A stretch of 64,000 nucleotides of DNA from Dolomedes plantarius (lineage: Eukaryota; Arthropoda; Arachnida; Araneae; Dolomedidae): NCBI GenBank assembly GCA_907164885.2, contig OU015496.1, positions 131,625,375 through 131,689,374 of the forward strand, in the 5' to 3' direction. The position numbers and the translations under genes are program-made. Shown piece by piece: positions 10,481 to 21,637 of the stretch. The notes beneath the pieces are model-generated. The model ran no database searches and had not been told where the DNA came from. It saw only the letters and a list, made by a program, of their open reading frames with translations. Numbering within the stretch: position 1 is the stretch's first letter; every line of letters starts with the position of its first letter.

Positions 10481-12300
10481 TGTATATAAATGTTATTATA
10501 CAAATCTCTTATTTTACTTAGGGGCATATTTTTCTGTATTTAAAACCACTTTAATTAAATTAGAAAAAAAATAATTGTAGACAACTTTAATTGCGAGCGG
10601 AAACTTTCGAAACAGATTATGTGCTCCAATGTTAAGAAATGTTTTTTCTCTTCTTCTTCTATCCCAGAAGTCTAACATAACTAAATTAAACAGAAAGAGA
10701 AAGTGAAGAGCAGCATCGCTGGCAAAATTAGTTTCGCGCTAGTTCAGATTTATTCCAGAATTACAGGAATGACAAAAAATATAGGCAACTTATTTGAGTA
10801 AAAAATTATTGAACATCAGGTTATTGTGTAAAATAAATTATTTTTTTAAGTTTAGAAACTTCGATCTTTTTTCATCAATTCGCAGACAGGTACATTTTTG
10901 TGCATTTTTTTAAAGCGATAGAAATAAGAAATGAGATGCGTTTCTTTAGTTATCTGTTTATTGAAAATTTGTTTAATTATTTTTTCATTATCGGTAGGGA
11001 ATTCTTATCGACAAATGAGAAAAGGTGGAATATTTTTAATTAAACATTTACAGAGTATATACTGATTCAATTTTGTTTCATTCATTATATATTTACTAGC
11101 TGAGTGGCAACCCGATGTGTTGCTATTTCGATTTAAAATGAAATGGTTTCATTTCTTAAAGATTGAAAACTGTTTAATCACTTTCAAAATATATTAGAAT
11201 TTTTAAAAAACTAAATAATTATTTAAAATTCACTTTTTCAAATTTCAGTTTTTGGCTTTTGAAATAATTCTTTCAAATTTCCGTTTTAAAATTTTGCTTT
11301 TTAAACAAAACAGAAGTTCATTCAATTTGAAAAAATTCTATAGGTTTTCACTTCTCATTTCCTATAACTAAAATTATTTCTGGTACTTTAAAATTATTTC
11401 CGGATCTCAATTATTAGATGACTCGGTCTCAACTAATAATTTTTACTTTTGGCAATATGGCCAAATGTAAATATTAAATCTAATGGGGGAAAAAGTGCTT
11501 AAAAATAGAAAGACAGTTCTGATGAATTCAAAATTGGTGGCAGAATAATCAACATCACATGCTCATTAATTAGAAACAAATTTCACGAACGTGCTTGAAT
11601 TATTAGGCGTGTGTGAAATTTCAAAATGGTTTTATGTCAGTACTCTTTTTTAGAATGATAATTTTTTTTTATTAAATGTATTTGGTATATATTGGAAGCT
11701 AAACATCTAGCAAATGCTGATAAGTCGTAAAACTGACATTAATAGGTGCAGAAATTTTTGTCCATCAAAATTGTCGATTTCGTGAAATACGGAAAACTCT
11801 TTGGGGAAAAAGTTTCGTTTGCAATAAAAAAAAATTTACTTTATAAAAATGTGTATATCATTAAAGGTGAAGAGTTGCATAACACATAGAAATAAAAAAA
11901 ATTGTCGATTGGAGGACAGAAAAGTTGAATTTTGCATGCATGAAAATAGTGGAAATTTGCGAAAAAGAAAGGAGCTGGCTCACCCGGAATGCCAGCTGTT
12001 TCTGTTGTCCTCTTCTTTTGAGTTTGGCGGTTTTAATTTAATAATTTGAAAAGTTTAAAGTTTTGAAAGTTGAGGAGGGCATCAGTGCACGCGTCTCGTC
12101 CATCCGCGTCAATCGGTCCCAGTCACGATATCCTGCTATGCTCGGTTATCGAGATTTGCCCGTCCCCGTGTCAACTAACAAACATACGCTTGTTTACCTT
12201 AAGCTGTCAATAGTAAGATTGTGTTAGAAATGTGGTATTATAAGTATGTTTATTATAATATTTAATATGGTCATTGGAAAAAAACGATCATGTCACATTA
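10481..12300. other. Anonymous AT-rich stretch
   Basis: I see no gene. A somewhat GC-richer patch lies at about 12068-12190. A segment at about 11099-11130 ('tagctgagtggcaacccgat') looks like the edge of a dispersed repeat, but I cannot assign it. Confidence 0.5.
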
Positions 12301-12301
12301 A

Positions 12302-12333
12302 CCTTTTACACGCCAACGTTCCGAAAAGGGAAC
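12302..12333 (+). repeat. piggyBac element 1 terminal module
   Basis: Terminal CCTTTTACACGCC plus the 16-base palindrome GTTCCGAAAAGGGAAC, 16 bases from the tip, next to TTAA. Confidence 0.8.
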
Positions 12334-12656
12334 ATCAACTTCAAAATTCTGTGAAAAATACAATTTTATTCATATTGCTTTATAAAAATTATTACTTAGA
12401 ACGAAGATAAGGATTGATTTTTTGGCATCGAGGTTACGTTAATAAAATAAATAGTATCTAGGGGAAAAAATCGTAACTTTGGCTTTTTTCTAACTTTTTG
12501 TCGAACAAAATTCAAAAATTCGTATAAAATTCTAAATTCAACAAATGATTTTAAAATTAAGAGGGAGTAATTAAAAATCATCATTTTCTTGGTAGAACAT
12601 AAGTTATATCAATAAAGATTAAATTTTGTTGTTACTATTAGATAAAAAATTTGCAT

Positions 12657-12687
12657 GTTCCCAAAAGGGAACATTGGCGTGTAAAGG
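12657..12687 (-). repeat. Inverted internal copy of the element 1 terminal module
   Basis: Palindrome GTTCCCAAAAGGGAAC followed by ATTGGCGTGTAAAGG, the inverted form of the module at 12302-12333. TTAG follows. Confidence 0.8.
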
Positions 12688-12826
12688 TTAGTTTTTCAAC
12701 ATAATTAAGTTATTTTGATTACAGTGCATAGGAGTATTGATAAAATGTCTTCGAATACGAGAGCTATTAGTACGTATCAAGGAGAGATGTTTATGACTGT
12801 GATCTACTTTCAATACGCCTGTTCAC

Positions 12827-12873
12827 CCCTCCCCCCCCTCTCTCCCACGTATGTGACGGAGAGAGGGGAGGGA
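12827..12873. other. Pyrimidine/purine-rich imperfect hairpin
   Basis: A C/T-rich arm (about 12827-12845) is complementary to GGAGAGAGGGGAGGGA (12858-12873) across a 12-base loop, apart from one surplus C. A poly-C run of eight lies in the left arm. Function unknown. Confidence 0.6.
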
Positions 12874-13064
12874 GACTCCGATTGGTCTGAAGCTGATTGC
12901 TTATAGCTGGTGTTGAAAAACGCGTGTTTGTTGATAGTTAGACGTTGTTTATGACTCTATTGGAGGGGCACATAATATGTTGGAAAACACGTGATTATTT
13001 CTCATTATTTTCCTTTACTCTGAGATTTTCTTCAGTTGAGAGAGGATATGTCACTTCCATTCTA

Positions 13065-14126
13065 AATTGAGTATAGATGAATCCATAGTGCCCTGTTACG
13101 ATCATCATTCGGGTAAATTGGGTATACGGGGTAAACTAATATAGTTTGGTTTTAAAATTTGGATATTGTGTTCCAGCAGTGGCTATTAATATGCTATGAG
13201 AATCTATAGTGGAAAAATTTCAGAAATAGAAAACTCTCCTCTTAGATCTAGAGTTGCGTCGGAGCTTCTATCCAGTGTTGAAAATCCAGAGATGCATGAA
13301 ATTTTCATTGACAACTCTTTCTCATCACACAAGCTGTTTACTGAGCTTTCTGAAAAAGGGTTTCAAAGCAACTGGCACGATTCGGGAATTTCGGACAGGA
13401 AGATGCTTTCTCAAATCACCTAAAGGAAGCATCAAAATGGCAAAGAGGAAATTTTGAGTATCGAAGTGATGGTCAAGCTTATATTTGTAGCTGGACAGTG
13501 CTGTAGTAACTATAGAATCCAATTATTCGACCCATGAGCCTATCGTAAAAGCAAGCGATTTTGTCAAGCACAAAAAAAATATTGATGTTTCTCAGCCACA
13601 TCTGATAAAAATGTATAGTGAGGGGATGGGAGGTGTCTATTTACTAGACAGACTTCTTGGAACATATCGTCCTATGTTTAGAAACAAAAAATGGTATTGG
13701 AATCTATTTAGCAATGCGCTAAACATGGCTGTCGCTGCTGGATGGATTTTGCATTTACATTTGCAGAAAGGTACAACACCAGAACTATCGCATCTCAGGA
13801 GAGAAGCAACTTTGTGTTTGCTTCGCATGATATTGAAAATCCACTCTGTTCCTGGACCTCACGCACATTACTATGAATCTTTGAGACAATCAGATGCACA
13901 TTTTATTGTGCCATCAGCACAAGGATGTTGTGTTGTATTCCAAACGAATACTAAAAAAAAAAATATTTTGTGTGAGAAAAGACTGATTGAGAAATACTTT
14001 CCTACCTACGATGGACAGCAGAAAACACGTAGAGCAAAAAAGCTAAGAACAAAAATCATTTTTCGTTTTCTTTTTCTTATTTTAAAGAATTTCGGTAGTT
14101 TTTTTCTTTCTCCTTGTATTTTTTAG
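13065..14126 (+). pseudogene. piggyBac transposase pseudogene (element 1)
   Basis: Starting near 13065 the frame reads IDES, the first conserved catalytic aspartate region of piggyBac transposases, then an IRGK block. After frame changes, 13196-13423 gives FIDNSFSSHKLFTELSEKGF (second aspartate region) and the overlapping frame at 13254 continues with ATGTIREFRTGRC. The frame at 13611 gives GMGGVYLLDRLLGTYRPM and NKKWYWNLFSNALNMAVAAG, the conserved third-aspartate region, and runs on to a lysine-rich tail. Several frameshifts and stops separate these blocks. No cysteine-rich C-terminal domain is evident. Confidence 0.8.
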
Positions 14127-14554
14127 ATTTTCATTCATATTATTATTGTGCTGTGAATTTTTACACAGAGATTATCTGTTTCTTCCTTTTTCTAATGGTT
14201 TTTCAATTGTTTGATTAACATGCTAATAAATAATTGTAAAACTGTTTAAATAAAGTAATTTTTGCTCATCAACTGTAAAATAATTTTTTTTTAAATTTAG
14301 TGGGAAAACTTTTTCTTTTGAAAGCTTTGTTGCACCTCTTGACTAGTTAAGGTGGTATAGCTCTTGAGCACCACCGCGGCTCGACTATTTTTCTGCTTAA
14401 CCTGTGCTATTACATTATAACTTTTAGAAATTTACTTATAACTATTAAAAAATTAGGTACAGAAATCGAAATTTGAATGTAAGGGTCGTTAATCATATTT
14501 TATAAAAACATGTGGAAAAACTAAGTATTTCCCGCCAATCTTCCCGCATTCCTA
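14127..14554. other. Stretch without recognisable gene
   Basis: AT-rich sequence follows the piggyBac relic. No 3' terminal repeat of piggyBac element 1 was found here. Confidence 0.5.
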
Positions 14555-14862
14555 CATGTATATACGCCTGGAGAAAGGCGAGGGTTCGCATCGCCAGCCC
14601 CGATATTTTTCTGACCGTACAAAATAACAGCGACATATTTTTTTCGCCTCTCGCGATTAAGGTTGAAAGGTGATATTGCTTCGCTCCGAGCTGTCGTCTG
14701 AAATGGACGTACTTCTTATCGCTCTAATAAAACTATTCGACCCGACTGCTTTCCAAATTTGATTAATTTCCTTTCAGGCTGAGTCTAGCTGCATCCATGT
14801 AAATATGAGCTAGTTTTCCTTTGCAGGTTGCATTTTAAGGAAGAATGTAATGGATATATTAC
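14555..14862 (+). mobile_element. LTR-like sequence, upstream of a gypsy fragment
   Basis: It shares long blocks with 39777-40083, including 'gaaaggtgatatt', 'tcgctctaataaa' (a polyadenylation-like signal), 'catgtaaatatgagctagtt' and the final 'tgtaat'. A gag-like frame starts about 210 bases downstream, consistent with a 5' LTR. The start at TGTATATACGCC is a guess from the pair comparison. The end may be at 'atgtaat' or at 'attaca' (14862). Confidence 0.55.
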
Positions 14863-14933
14863 ATAGAGTCACCAGGATTCGAACCTGTGCGGGGAAACCC
14901 AATGGATTTAGAGTCCATCGCCTAGGACTATGT
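14861..14933 (-). tRNA. tRNA-Ser-like sequence, CTA anticodon, no D arm (probably not functional)
   Basis: Read on the minus strand it contains the tRNA-Ser anticodon arm (GATGGA, loop CTCTAAA, TCCATT), a serine-type variable arm (GGGTTTCCCC) and a T arm with an intact B box (GGTTCGAATCC). The anticodon in the loop is CTA, which would read UAG; nuclear tRNA-Ser has CGA at this place. The D arm is absent: the sequence goes from ACATAGTCC directly to TAGGCGATGG. The outer ends (ACATAG and CTATGT) can still pair. It is most likely a pseudogene or a copied primer tRNA, since it sits right after an LTR-like sequence. Confidence 0.6.
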
Positions 14934-15071
14934 GTATGCACGTGAAATACCGATCTTGAGAGAAAGCGCAATAGGAGTTCGCAAGCGCAATTGAAAATGA
15001 GATGACCAAGTTTCGATTTTGCTTTTCGAAACGAGCAAAGGAAAATAACATCGAAAGATTTAAATAAAAAA

Positions 15072-16579
15072 TTGGCTGATCATCGTGACTCTGACCAACC
15101 TGAAGTAAAACAAATGGATAATTCTGGAGTTTCCGACAAACATTTATTGGAAAACAGTGCTATATCTTCGCCAAATCAATTAAGTAATCTCCTGAAATTT
15201 GATCCTAAAGGAATGGTCAAAATTAATAACTGGTTAAGATTCTTAGAGAAAAAGACTTTTGCATTGACGGAAGAAGAAAAACTACAAATATTTCCGGATT
15301 TTCAATCAGACGAAGCTTTGGAATTTTACATCGAAACCCTAATAGAATCACAAAAGTGAAATGAAGTTAGGATAAAAATAAGTGACTACTTCTCAGAAGA
15401 AAAAAGGGTTTTCATTCGAAGATTTTAGCAGGTTGAGCCTTTCTGGAAGTCAAAATATAAATGATCATTTTAAAAAGAAAACGAATATTGGAAAAAAATT
15501 AAAACTCGAAGAAGAAATTATAATACAAGGTCTCACAGACGGATTGTCGGCAAGATACAGAGATTTATTTTTAATAAGTAACGTTGGTACAACTACTGAG
15601 TGGATTTCCCTTGCGAGGAAAATGATCAACGGCTACGAAGATAACAAGAAGAAAGAACAACACCATAATAGAGACTAGCAGAACCAACATTTCGGATTTC
15701 ACAGACCATTCGATCGGCGAGATGACTGTGAAAGATTCCCACAACAAGAGTCACCTAGATTCCGGCACCAACAACCGAGACCATGGCATAGATGGCCCCA
15801 GAATTTTCGAGAAGAGGAAAGCGCCAGGACTCGGTTCCAGCCTCTACAACATGCAAACAACTATAACAACAACATGACAGAACAGCGACAATGACGGATG
15901 TTCACCGTAGACCTAGAAATCGGTACGGAACTAATAAGCGGCCTTATAGATACAGGAAGCATCATTAACATTATCTCAGGAACTGTATATGATAAAATAA
16001 AATATTTTGTGAACATTCTCCCACCGGACAATTCTCACGTCAGTACGCTTGCAGGTAACATAAAAACTGATAAAATAATTTCTACGTGTGTCGAATAGGT
16101 GAGTTGAATAATTTTTTTAATTTTTATGTTATTGAAACGAATTTAAAGTATGCAATTTTATTATCCGAAGTTATTAATCTCTTTAAAATTAATTTGGATT
16201 TTAAAAATTTTTGTGTTTATCAAGGAAAAAATAATATCTCACCTACTATGTCATTGGAAAATGTTAATAATAATTGTTATATATTTTTAACGTATGATAA
16301 TCCTAATGTGCCACATACTTGTTCTCATAATAATAGAAATCTTGATACTAAATCTAATACAAATTGTGATTCTCGTTTTTATAAAATTGAAAATGAAACT
16401 ATGTTGCTAATGATGAAAGTGTTGAATTGAACAAAATATTGAATGAGTATAGTAATATTTTCACAAAAATAAATATGATGTGGGATGTATCCGTGTTGAA
16501 CCACAAAGAGAAATTTTAAATTCTGAACTGCCAATTTCCCTTCGTCCATATAGGGCGTCGACAAAAGATAATGCCGAAA
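15072..16579 (+). pseudogene. Gypsy-type gag-protease fragment, truncated before RT
   Basis: The first frame (15072-15359) and the next (15382-15678) encode a charged gag-like protein, then a glutamine/arginine-rich stretch (15690-15890) resembling a nucleocapsid region without a visible zinc knuckle. At 15898 follows a protease-like LIDTGSIINIISG. After two frame changes the sequence near 16500-16560 reads SLRPYRAS, which matches the segment just before RT in the gypsy element at 25-32 kb (ALRPYRAS). It stops at a TTAA (16580-16583), where a piggyBac remnant begins. Dead: several stops and shifts. Confidence 0.75.
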
Positions 16580-16583
16580 TTAA

Positions 16584-17218
16584 CCCATATTTGACCAAAT
16601 ATTGACAAAAAATATTATTTTCTTCAAAATTTGTAGTTTAGTTTCATAAAGACACAAGGAAAGATATAAAATTGTAAAACTTACCAAATTTTTATTATAT
16701 TGAGATTTACATGCTGTCCTATATATAGGATGACGGTCAAATCCACTGGTATGACACTAATTTTGTTTTTTCGCACTCAAACTTGTTTTTTCAAATGAAA
16801 TGGTAAGAAACAGTTTAAACAGACTCCACCATCACATTTTTAGCAGATAGTTGTTGGTCTTTTGCACAGTTCTCTAGTTGACAATGACTTCCTTTTGGGT
16901 TTTTCACAATAATGTGTTCCCTCTGCAGCTTCAAAAATTATGGATTTCTTTGTTGAGTGCCTAATCAACTAATCGCCAAAATCCTTGGTATAGAGATTCA
17001 TAAATAATTTATCGTAATTGTTTAGACTATAGTTTCGTGCTTAAATAAGCTGACGGACCAACAGCATTGTTTGTTGCAAAATTAACTTTATTTTTATTTC
17101 TCCGCTAACGGGAGGCAGAGTAGCTGTCGACCGCTGTCAAGCGGTGCTTTCGTACTTCTACTTATTTTTACATATTGCCGCTAGAGGGCACACGGATGCA
17201 TCTCATGACACTAAAGGG
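16584..17218 (-). mobile_element. piggyBac-derived remnant
   Basis: TTAA precedes CCCATATTTGACC on the left; the right tip, inverted, reads CCCTTTAGTGTCATG and is followed by TTAG. On the minus strand inside lies a relic of a cysteine-rich C-terminal domain (KCDGGVCLNCFLPFH). Most of the transposase is missing. It separates a gypsy fragment on its left from a BEL/Pao fragment on its right. Confidence 0.65.
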
Positions 17219-17222
17219 TTAG

Positions 17223-17238
17223 TATGACGTAGCATACA
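17223..17238 (-). mobile_element. Residual 3' LTR edge of the BEL/Pao fragment
   Basis: On the minus strand a purine-rich AACGTGGGG (17239-17247) is followed by TGTATGCTACGTCATA, as a polypurine tract followed by an LTR start. Only about 16 bases remain before the piggyBac remnant takes over. Confidence 0.5.
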
Positions 17239-17432
17239 CCCCACGTTGAAATCGAAGGTTTCAACAATTATAACAGCTTAACACATAAATTTTCATCAAA
17301 ATACAATACACATATTACAATTACAATTAAAACAACAATTAAGCAAATTTTACAAAAAAAAAAAATGATAATACGCAAAGTAAAGGAAAGGTTATATACA
17401 ATTATATACAGTCTGAAAATTTATATATACAA

Positions 17433-18452
17433 CTATTTACTGTCTATGGGTAATAAACAAACTTGATTTATACCCCTCTTGAAGATACCCTCAGAGGTTT
17501 TTACCCAAACGACTCTGACCTTTCCATCAGAGCCCTTTACAACTTCATGTATACGTCCTAACTTCCATTTATAAGGTGGCAAATTGCTATCCTTTAGTAA
17601 TATCATGTCGTTCAATTTTACATTATCCTTAGTAAATTTCCATTTATTCCGGGATTGCAAATGATTCAAGTAATCTCTCGACCAATTTTTCCAGACCATT
17701 TGAACTAATTTGGTCGTTTTTTGCCATCTGGATAAATAATTGTCTTCACTTTCTGTTAAATTTGGCTCTGGCATCGAAATTAATGGACGGCCAATTAAGA
17801 AATGTCCAGGTGTTAATGCCTTACAATCGTTGGGATCTGTAGGCATAGGCATAATTGGTCTACTATTGAGAATACCCTCTATTTCTGTTGTTACAGTTAA
17901 GAATTCTTCGAATGTTAGCCTTGTAGAACCCACTGCTCTTTTAAGGTGATATTTAAACGATTTGACACCTGATTCCCATAATACTCCAAAGTTTGGGGAC
18001 CGAGGTGGGATAAATTTCCATTTAATTCCTTCTGTGATTAAATAATTTACAAACATTTCAGAAGATTTACTCATTAGTTTATGTAATTTTTCGATCTCAG
18101 AATTAGCCCCTATGAAGTTCTTGGCGTTGTCAGAAAAGATGCAAAAACTTTTTCCACGTCTAGCGAAAAAGCGTTTCAGTGTCGCAATTAATGCGTTTGA
18201 AGTTAGATATGTGACCACTTCTAAATGAATCGCTTTAGTGGCACAACACACAAATACTGCGACTATACCTTTTGAGATATACCCTTGCATTGACCCTTAT
18301 ACTTGATTAAAAAAGAGCCACAGAAATCAATCCCACAATGAGAAAATGGAGGACTAGGATTGACTCTTTCCGCAGGCAAGTTTCCTAGTAGTTGGTTGGA
18401 ACTAATGGGCTTAGTTTTGAAACACGTAACACATTCGTTAACAAATTTCGTT
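17433..18452 (-). pseudogene. BEL/Pao retrotransposon integrase and C-terminal domain (5'-truncated)
   Basis: This is the last part of a BEL/Pao Pol polyprotein, the integrase that inserts element cDNA. From about 18452 the frame gives CVTCFKTKPISS (part of the zinc-binding region) and GIDFCG (first catalytic aspartate). A stop or frame change separates this from the main frame (17433-18290), which gives FSDNAKNFIGA (second aspartate), PPRSPNFGVLWESGVKSFK (catalytic glutamate), GHFLIGRPL and the DUF5641-type tail (WKLGRIHEVVKGSDGKVRVV). Gag, protease, RT and RNase H are missing: a Copia fragment starts where it breaks. Confidence 0.85.
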
Positions 18453-18453
18453 T

Positions 18454-19086
18454 GTGTGCATCATGAAGCCTTCAACTTTTGAACAAGCTACTAGTGTCCC
18501 TGAAGCTGCACACTTTAAGCGGACGATGAATGAAGAGCTCGACATCTTGAAAGAGCGAGACGTCTACGACATTGTGCCTCGTCCACCAGGTAAGAGAATT
18601 ATTGGCTCCAGATGGGTGTATAAATTGAAAGAAAATGAGCATAAAGAGGTTAAGAAATTCCGGGCTAGACTTGTTGCTCAGGGATTTCGACAGATTAAGG
18701 GACATGATTATCATGAAGTTTTTTCACCTATAGTAAATTTTGAAGTCATTAATTTATTTATAAGTTTATTGGTCATTTCCCTAAAATGGTTCCACAAACA
18801 TTTTGATGTTAAATGTGCCTACCTTTATGGCAATCTTGATGAGGAACATTTTATGGAGACGCCCAAAGGCTTCAATTTTCCTGATGGTATAACACAACAA
18901 ACTCATGTTTTAAAGTTAAAGCGGGGCATTTACGGTCTACACCAAGCCTGTAGGCAGTGGCATTCTGAATTAGAAACAACTTTGTTAAAGTTAGGTTTTT
19001 CCTCTTTGTCAAAAACAAATTGTATTTACCATCTTAATTGTAATACTATACTTTTAGTGTATGTTGATGACTTAATCGTGTTTTAA
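18454..19086 (+). pseudogene. Copia reverse transcriptase fragment
   Basis: It begins abruptly in the linker before the Copia-type RT (PSTFEQATSVPEAAHFKR) and continues with IIGSRWVYKLKEN, KKFRARLVAQGF, FDVKCAYLYGNLDEEHFME, LKRGIYGLHQACRQWH and the active-site LLVYVDDLIVF. A TAA follows at once, so the frame is broken after the active site. Gag, protease and integrase are absent upstream. It is a 5'-truncated relic, probably joined to BEL DNA by rearrangement. Confidence 0.85.
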
Positions 19087-19288
19087 CGTACCGAATCTGA
19101 AATGGCAAAGATTACTAAACTTTTACAAACTAAATTTGAAATTAAAGATTTGGGTAAAATTAGAAAAGTTCTTGGTATAGATAGAGTTTAACGATTCAAA
19201 AGGTAACTGGGCCGTACACCAAAAATCGTACATTGAACGTTTAAAAGAAAATTTTAAACAAATACCTTACGTTAAGTGTAAATTACCT

Positions 19289-20017
19289 ATGTCGCCTGGT
19301 CAAATTGTTCAAAGTGGAATTAATGAGCAGTCGGTGGAAGGTGAAGTACCTTATCGAAATTTAATCGGATCACTTTTATTCTTAGCCACACGTTCCAGAC
19401 CGGATATACTTTTTACAGTTACAATGTTAGCTCAGTATAATTCACATCCCACTTTAACGCATTGGAAATTGTTGTGCCAAGTTTTTAATTACGTAATTTC
19501 AACGATTAATTTTTGTATTCGAATGTTGATTGATGATATGAAGCATTTGACAACCTTTACAGATGCTTCATGGGCTTCAGATCGTGACGACAGGCGATCT
19601 TTTTCTGGCTTTATAATTTTCTTTAAAAATGTTCCTATCTCATGGAGGACCAAAAAGCAAAGATATGTAGCACTTTCCACAATGGAAAGCGAGTATACTG
19701 CCATTTCAGAGTCGATTAAAGAATTACTGTGGTTACACAATATTTACGATGAATGTTCTACACTATTGAAAGTAACTGTTGTTAAACCTATACTGTTTTG
19801 CGACTCTGAAAGTGCTATTTATTATTGTAAAAACTTTATTGAGAATGTAAGAAACGAACATATAGACATTAGGTTTCATTACGTTAAACAGCTATTCTGT
19901 TTAACGTTCTGTTTAACAACTGTTCAAACTTTTAAAAGTTCCTGGAAATTTGTAGTATTTGTTCTCTCTTCGTCGGAAAACGAGATATTTAAAAATTGTC
20001 ATGAACGGATGGTTTAA
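19289..20017 (+). pseudogene. Copia RT tail and RNase H fragment
   Basis: It continues the same Copia element after about 200 bases that carry stops (LLQTKFEIKDLGKIRKVLGI is still legible there). Visible blocks: VPYRNLIGSLLFLATRSRPD, then RNase H with FTDASWASDRDDRRSFSGF, PISWRTKKQ, VALSTMESEYTAISE, LFCDSESAIYYCKN and EHIDIRFHYVK. The extreme C-terminus is shifted. A 3' LTR may lie in 20020-20500, but I could not pair it. Confidence 0.85.
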
Positions 20018-21637
20018 AATAAATATGCATATTTTTCAACTTTGAAGGCAGGACTGGAATTACGAAGCTCTCGCGTCACAGCCAATGGGGTTTGTGCAAG
20101 TAAATACAACAAGTATTTAAGATGTACGTGTTTTTTCAGAGATGGGGTTTTTAAGCAGTAACTATTCTGCGAGTGAGTTGGGGCTTTCAGCCATTGTGTA
20201 AGTAGCTGTTTTCGCAGCAAGTTTGATATTTAGATGTCTTCGCGACGTATTGTCGAGCCATTAAGCTTGACTCCCTTCTTTCTTCCTGTACCTATCCCAA
20301 CCTTTACCATTAAGTTTAAGTAGGTTTTTTTTAAAAATTAAAGTAGGTTAATTTTCGCCTGTTCATGACACGCTGATCTGTATTTTTTTTGTTTAATGGT
20401 TAAGTTTTGTAAATATTTTTCTTTCAAGCTATTGGATCAAATCGATCCCTCTTTTTACTATGTTTTTATGTAAAATAAGAAAAATAAAGGCATTTTAGTT
20501 AGCCTCATCAAGTCTACTTTCTCGTGAAAGGTTTTTTTTAAATTTCATATAATTTGGTATGGGACAAGTTATGCTGTTTAATCCACCCAACACAACATCA
20601 TACTGATATATGCCTCAGGACTCTCCGAGTCCGTACCACTGGGCATCCGGATAATTTTGGCCAGATAATATACATGTTTCTTATATTTAGATGAATATCA
20701 TAGAGAATCAACGAGTATTAAGGCTAGCGCGTAATATAGCTGCCTGGGTGGTTGAGCAATGAATATTCATGTTCCTCAAACTCATAAACTGCGCATATAC
20801 GTACAACGCATACCGCTATATATTTTTGATTAAATAAAATTTATCGCATGAAAAATTCAAACTTTTTTTTTCCCTCACGGAAATATATATTTGGTATAGT
20901 ACGTTATCGATATATTGAGTGAATAGCCGATAAAAATGATAAATGCTTTGTTCGAAATATACCATGCACTTACAGAAAGAAAAATAACTTTATCAATATT
21001 TAATGCGGCGCAAAAGAAAATTTCAGAAATAAATAAAGATTACATAAATAATATATTCGGATACGTTGGGAAAGACAGGGGAAGAAAAAAATAAGTTTAT
21101 TGGAATGTTGTGGGTTCGTTGAAGCAGATTAATGCGGGAGAAAATGTTTGTGATTGAGTGGAATTTTTCTTGGAAGATGGAAGTGGAGTGTTTAGGAGAA
21201 CACGAGCATTTAAATAAATTATTTTAATAGGTTTTGGCTCCATGATTACTTACTAGTGCTTTCCTGTCGTATGAAAGATTAAAACATTCATATTTCCTTT
21301 TTTCAGTTATAAATATTATATAAAATGATACTGACATTAATAAATGTGAACCTCCATTGGAACATATATAAGCATCTATCATAAGATAAAAAATAAAATA
21401 TAAAAATAAATATCTAAATTTTTTGCGTTTGTTTATATACGTTATATAAATAAAAATGCATTGTAACTGTATAGAAAAAATACTTTATTTAAATGAGAAA
21501 CAAGATGATTATAATACGGTTCATGCACATCGTTTATAAATCCTGATCGTTTATGCATCTAGAAAGTGGAAAGTTTTCGCATCTGAAAAATAAAATGAAT
21601 TTCAAGAAAATCGAAGAACGTTACATAATTAAAAATA
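20018..21637. other. Stretch without recognisable gene
   Basis: The first 500 bases may hold the decayed 3' end of the Copia element. The rest is AT-rich without features I can name. Confidence 0.5.

Larger units (their letters stand above)
12302..14126 (+). mobile_element. piggyBac element 1 (5' end and transposase relic)
   Basis: The left end is TTAA (12298-12301) followed by CCTTTTACACGCCAACG and a palindrome (GTTCCGAAAAGGGAAC, 12318-12333). An inverted copy of this whole module ends at 12687 (palindrome 12657-12672), about 356-385 bases inside. A piggyBac transposase relic follows at 13065-14126. I could not find a 3' terminal repeat, so the right boundary given is only the end of coding similarity. 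Alternatively 12302-12687 is a separate 386-bp MITE, since TTAG follows it. Confidence 0.65.

Noticed and set aside
12302..12687. An independent 386-bp piggyBac MITE
   Set aside because: Possible, but the same inverted internal module at the same distance in elements 2 and 3 favours the 5' end of a larger element. I keep the alternative in the feature entry.
14861..14933. Functional amber-suppressor tRNA gene
   Set aside because: The D arm and A box are missing, so transcription and folding as a nuclear tRNA are unlikely. Kept only as a tRNA-like feature.
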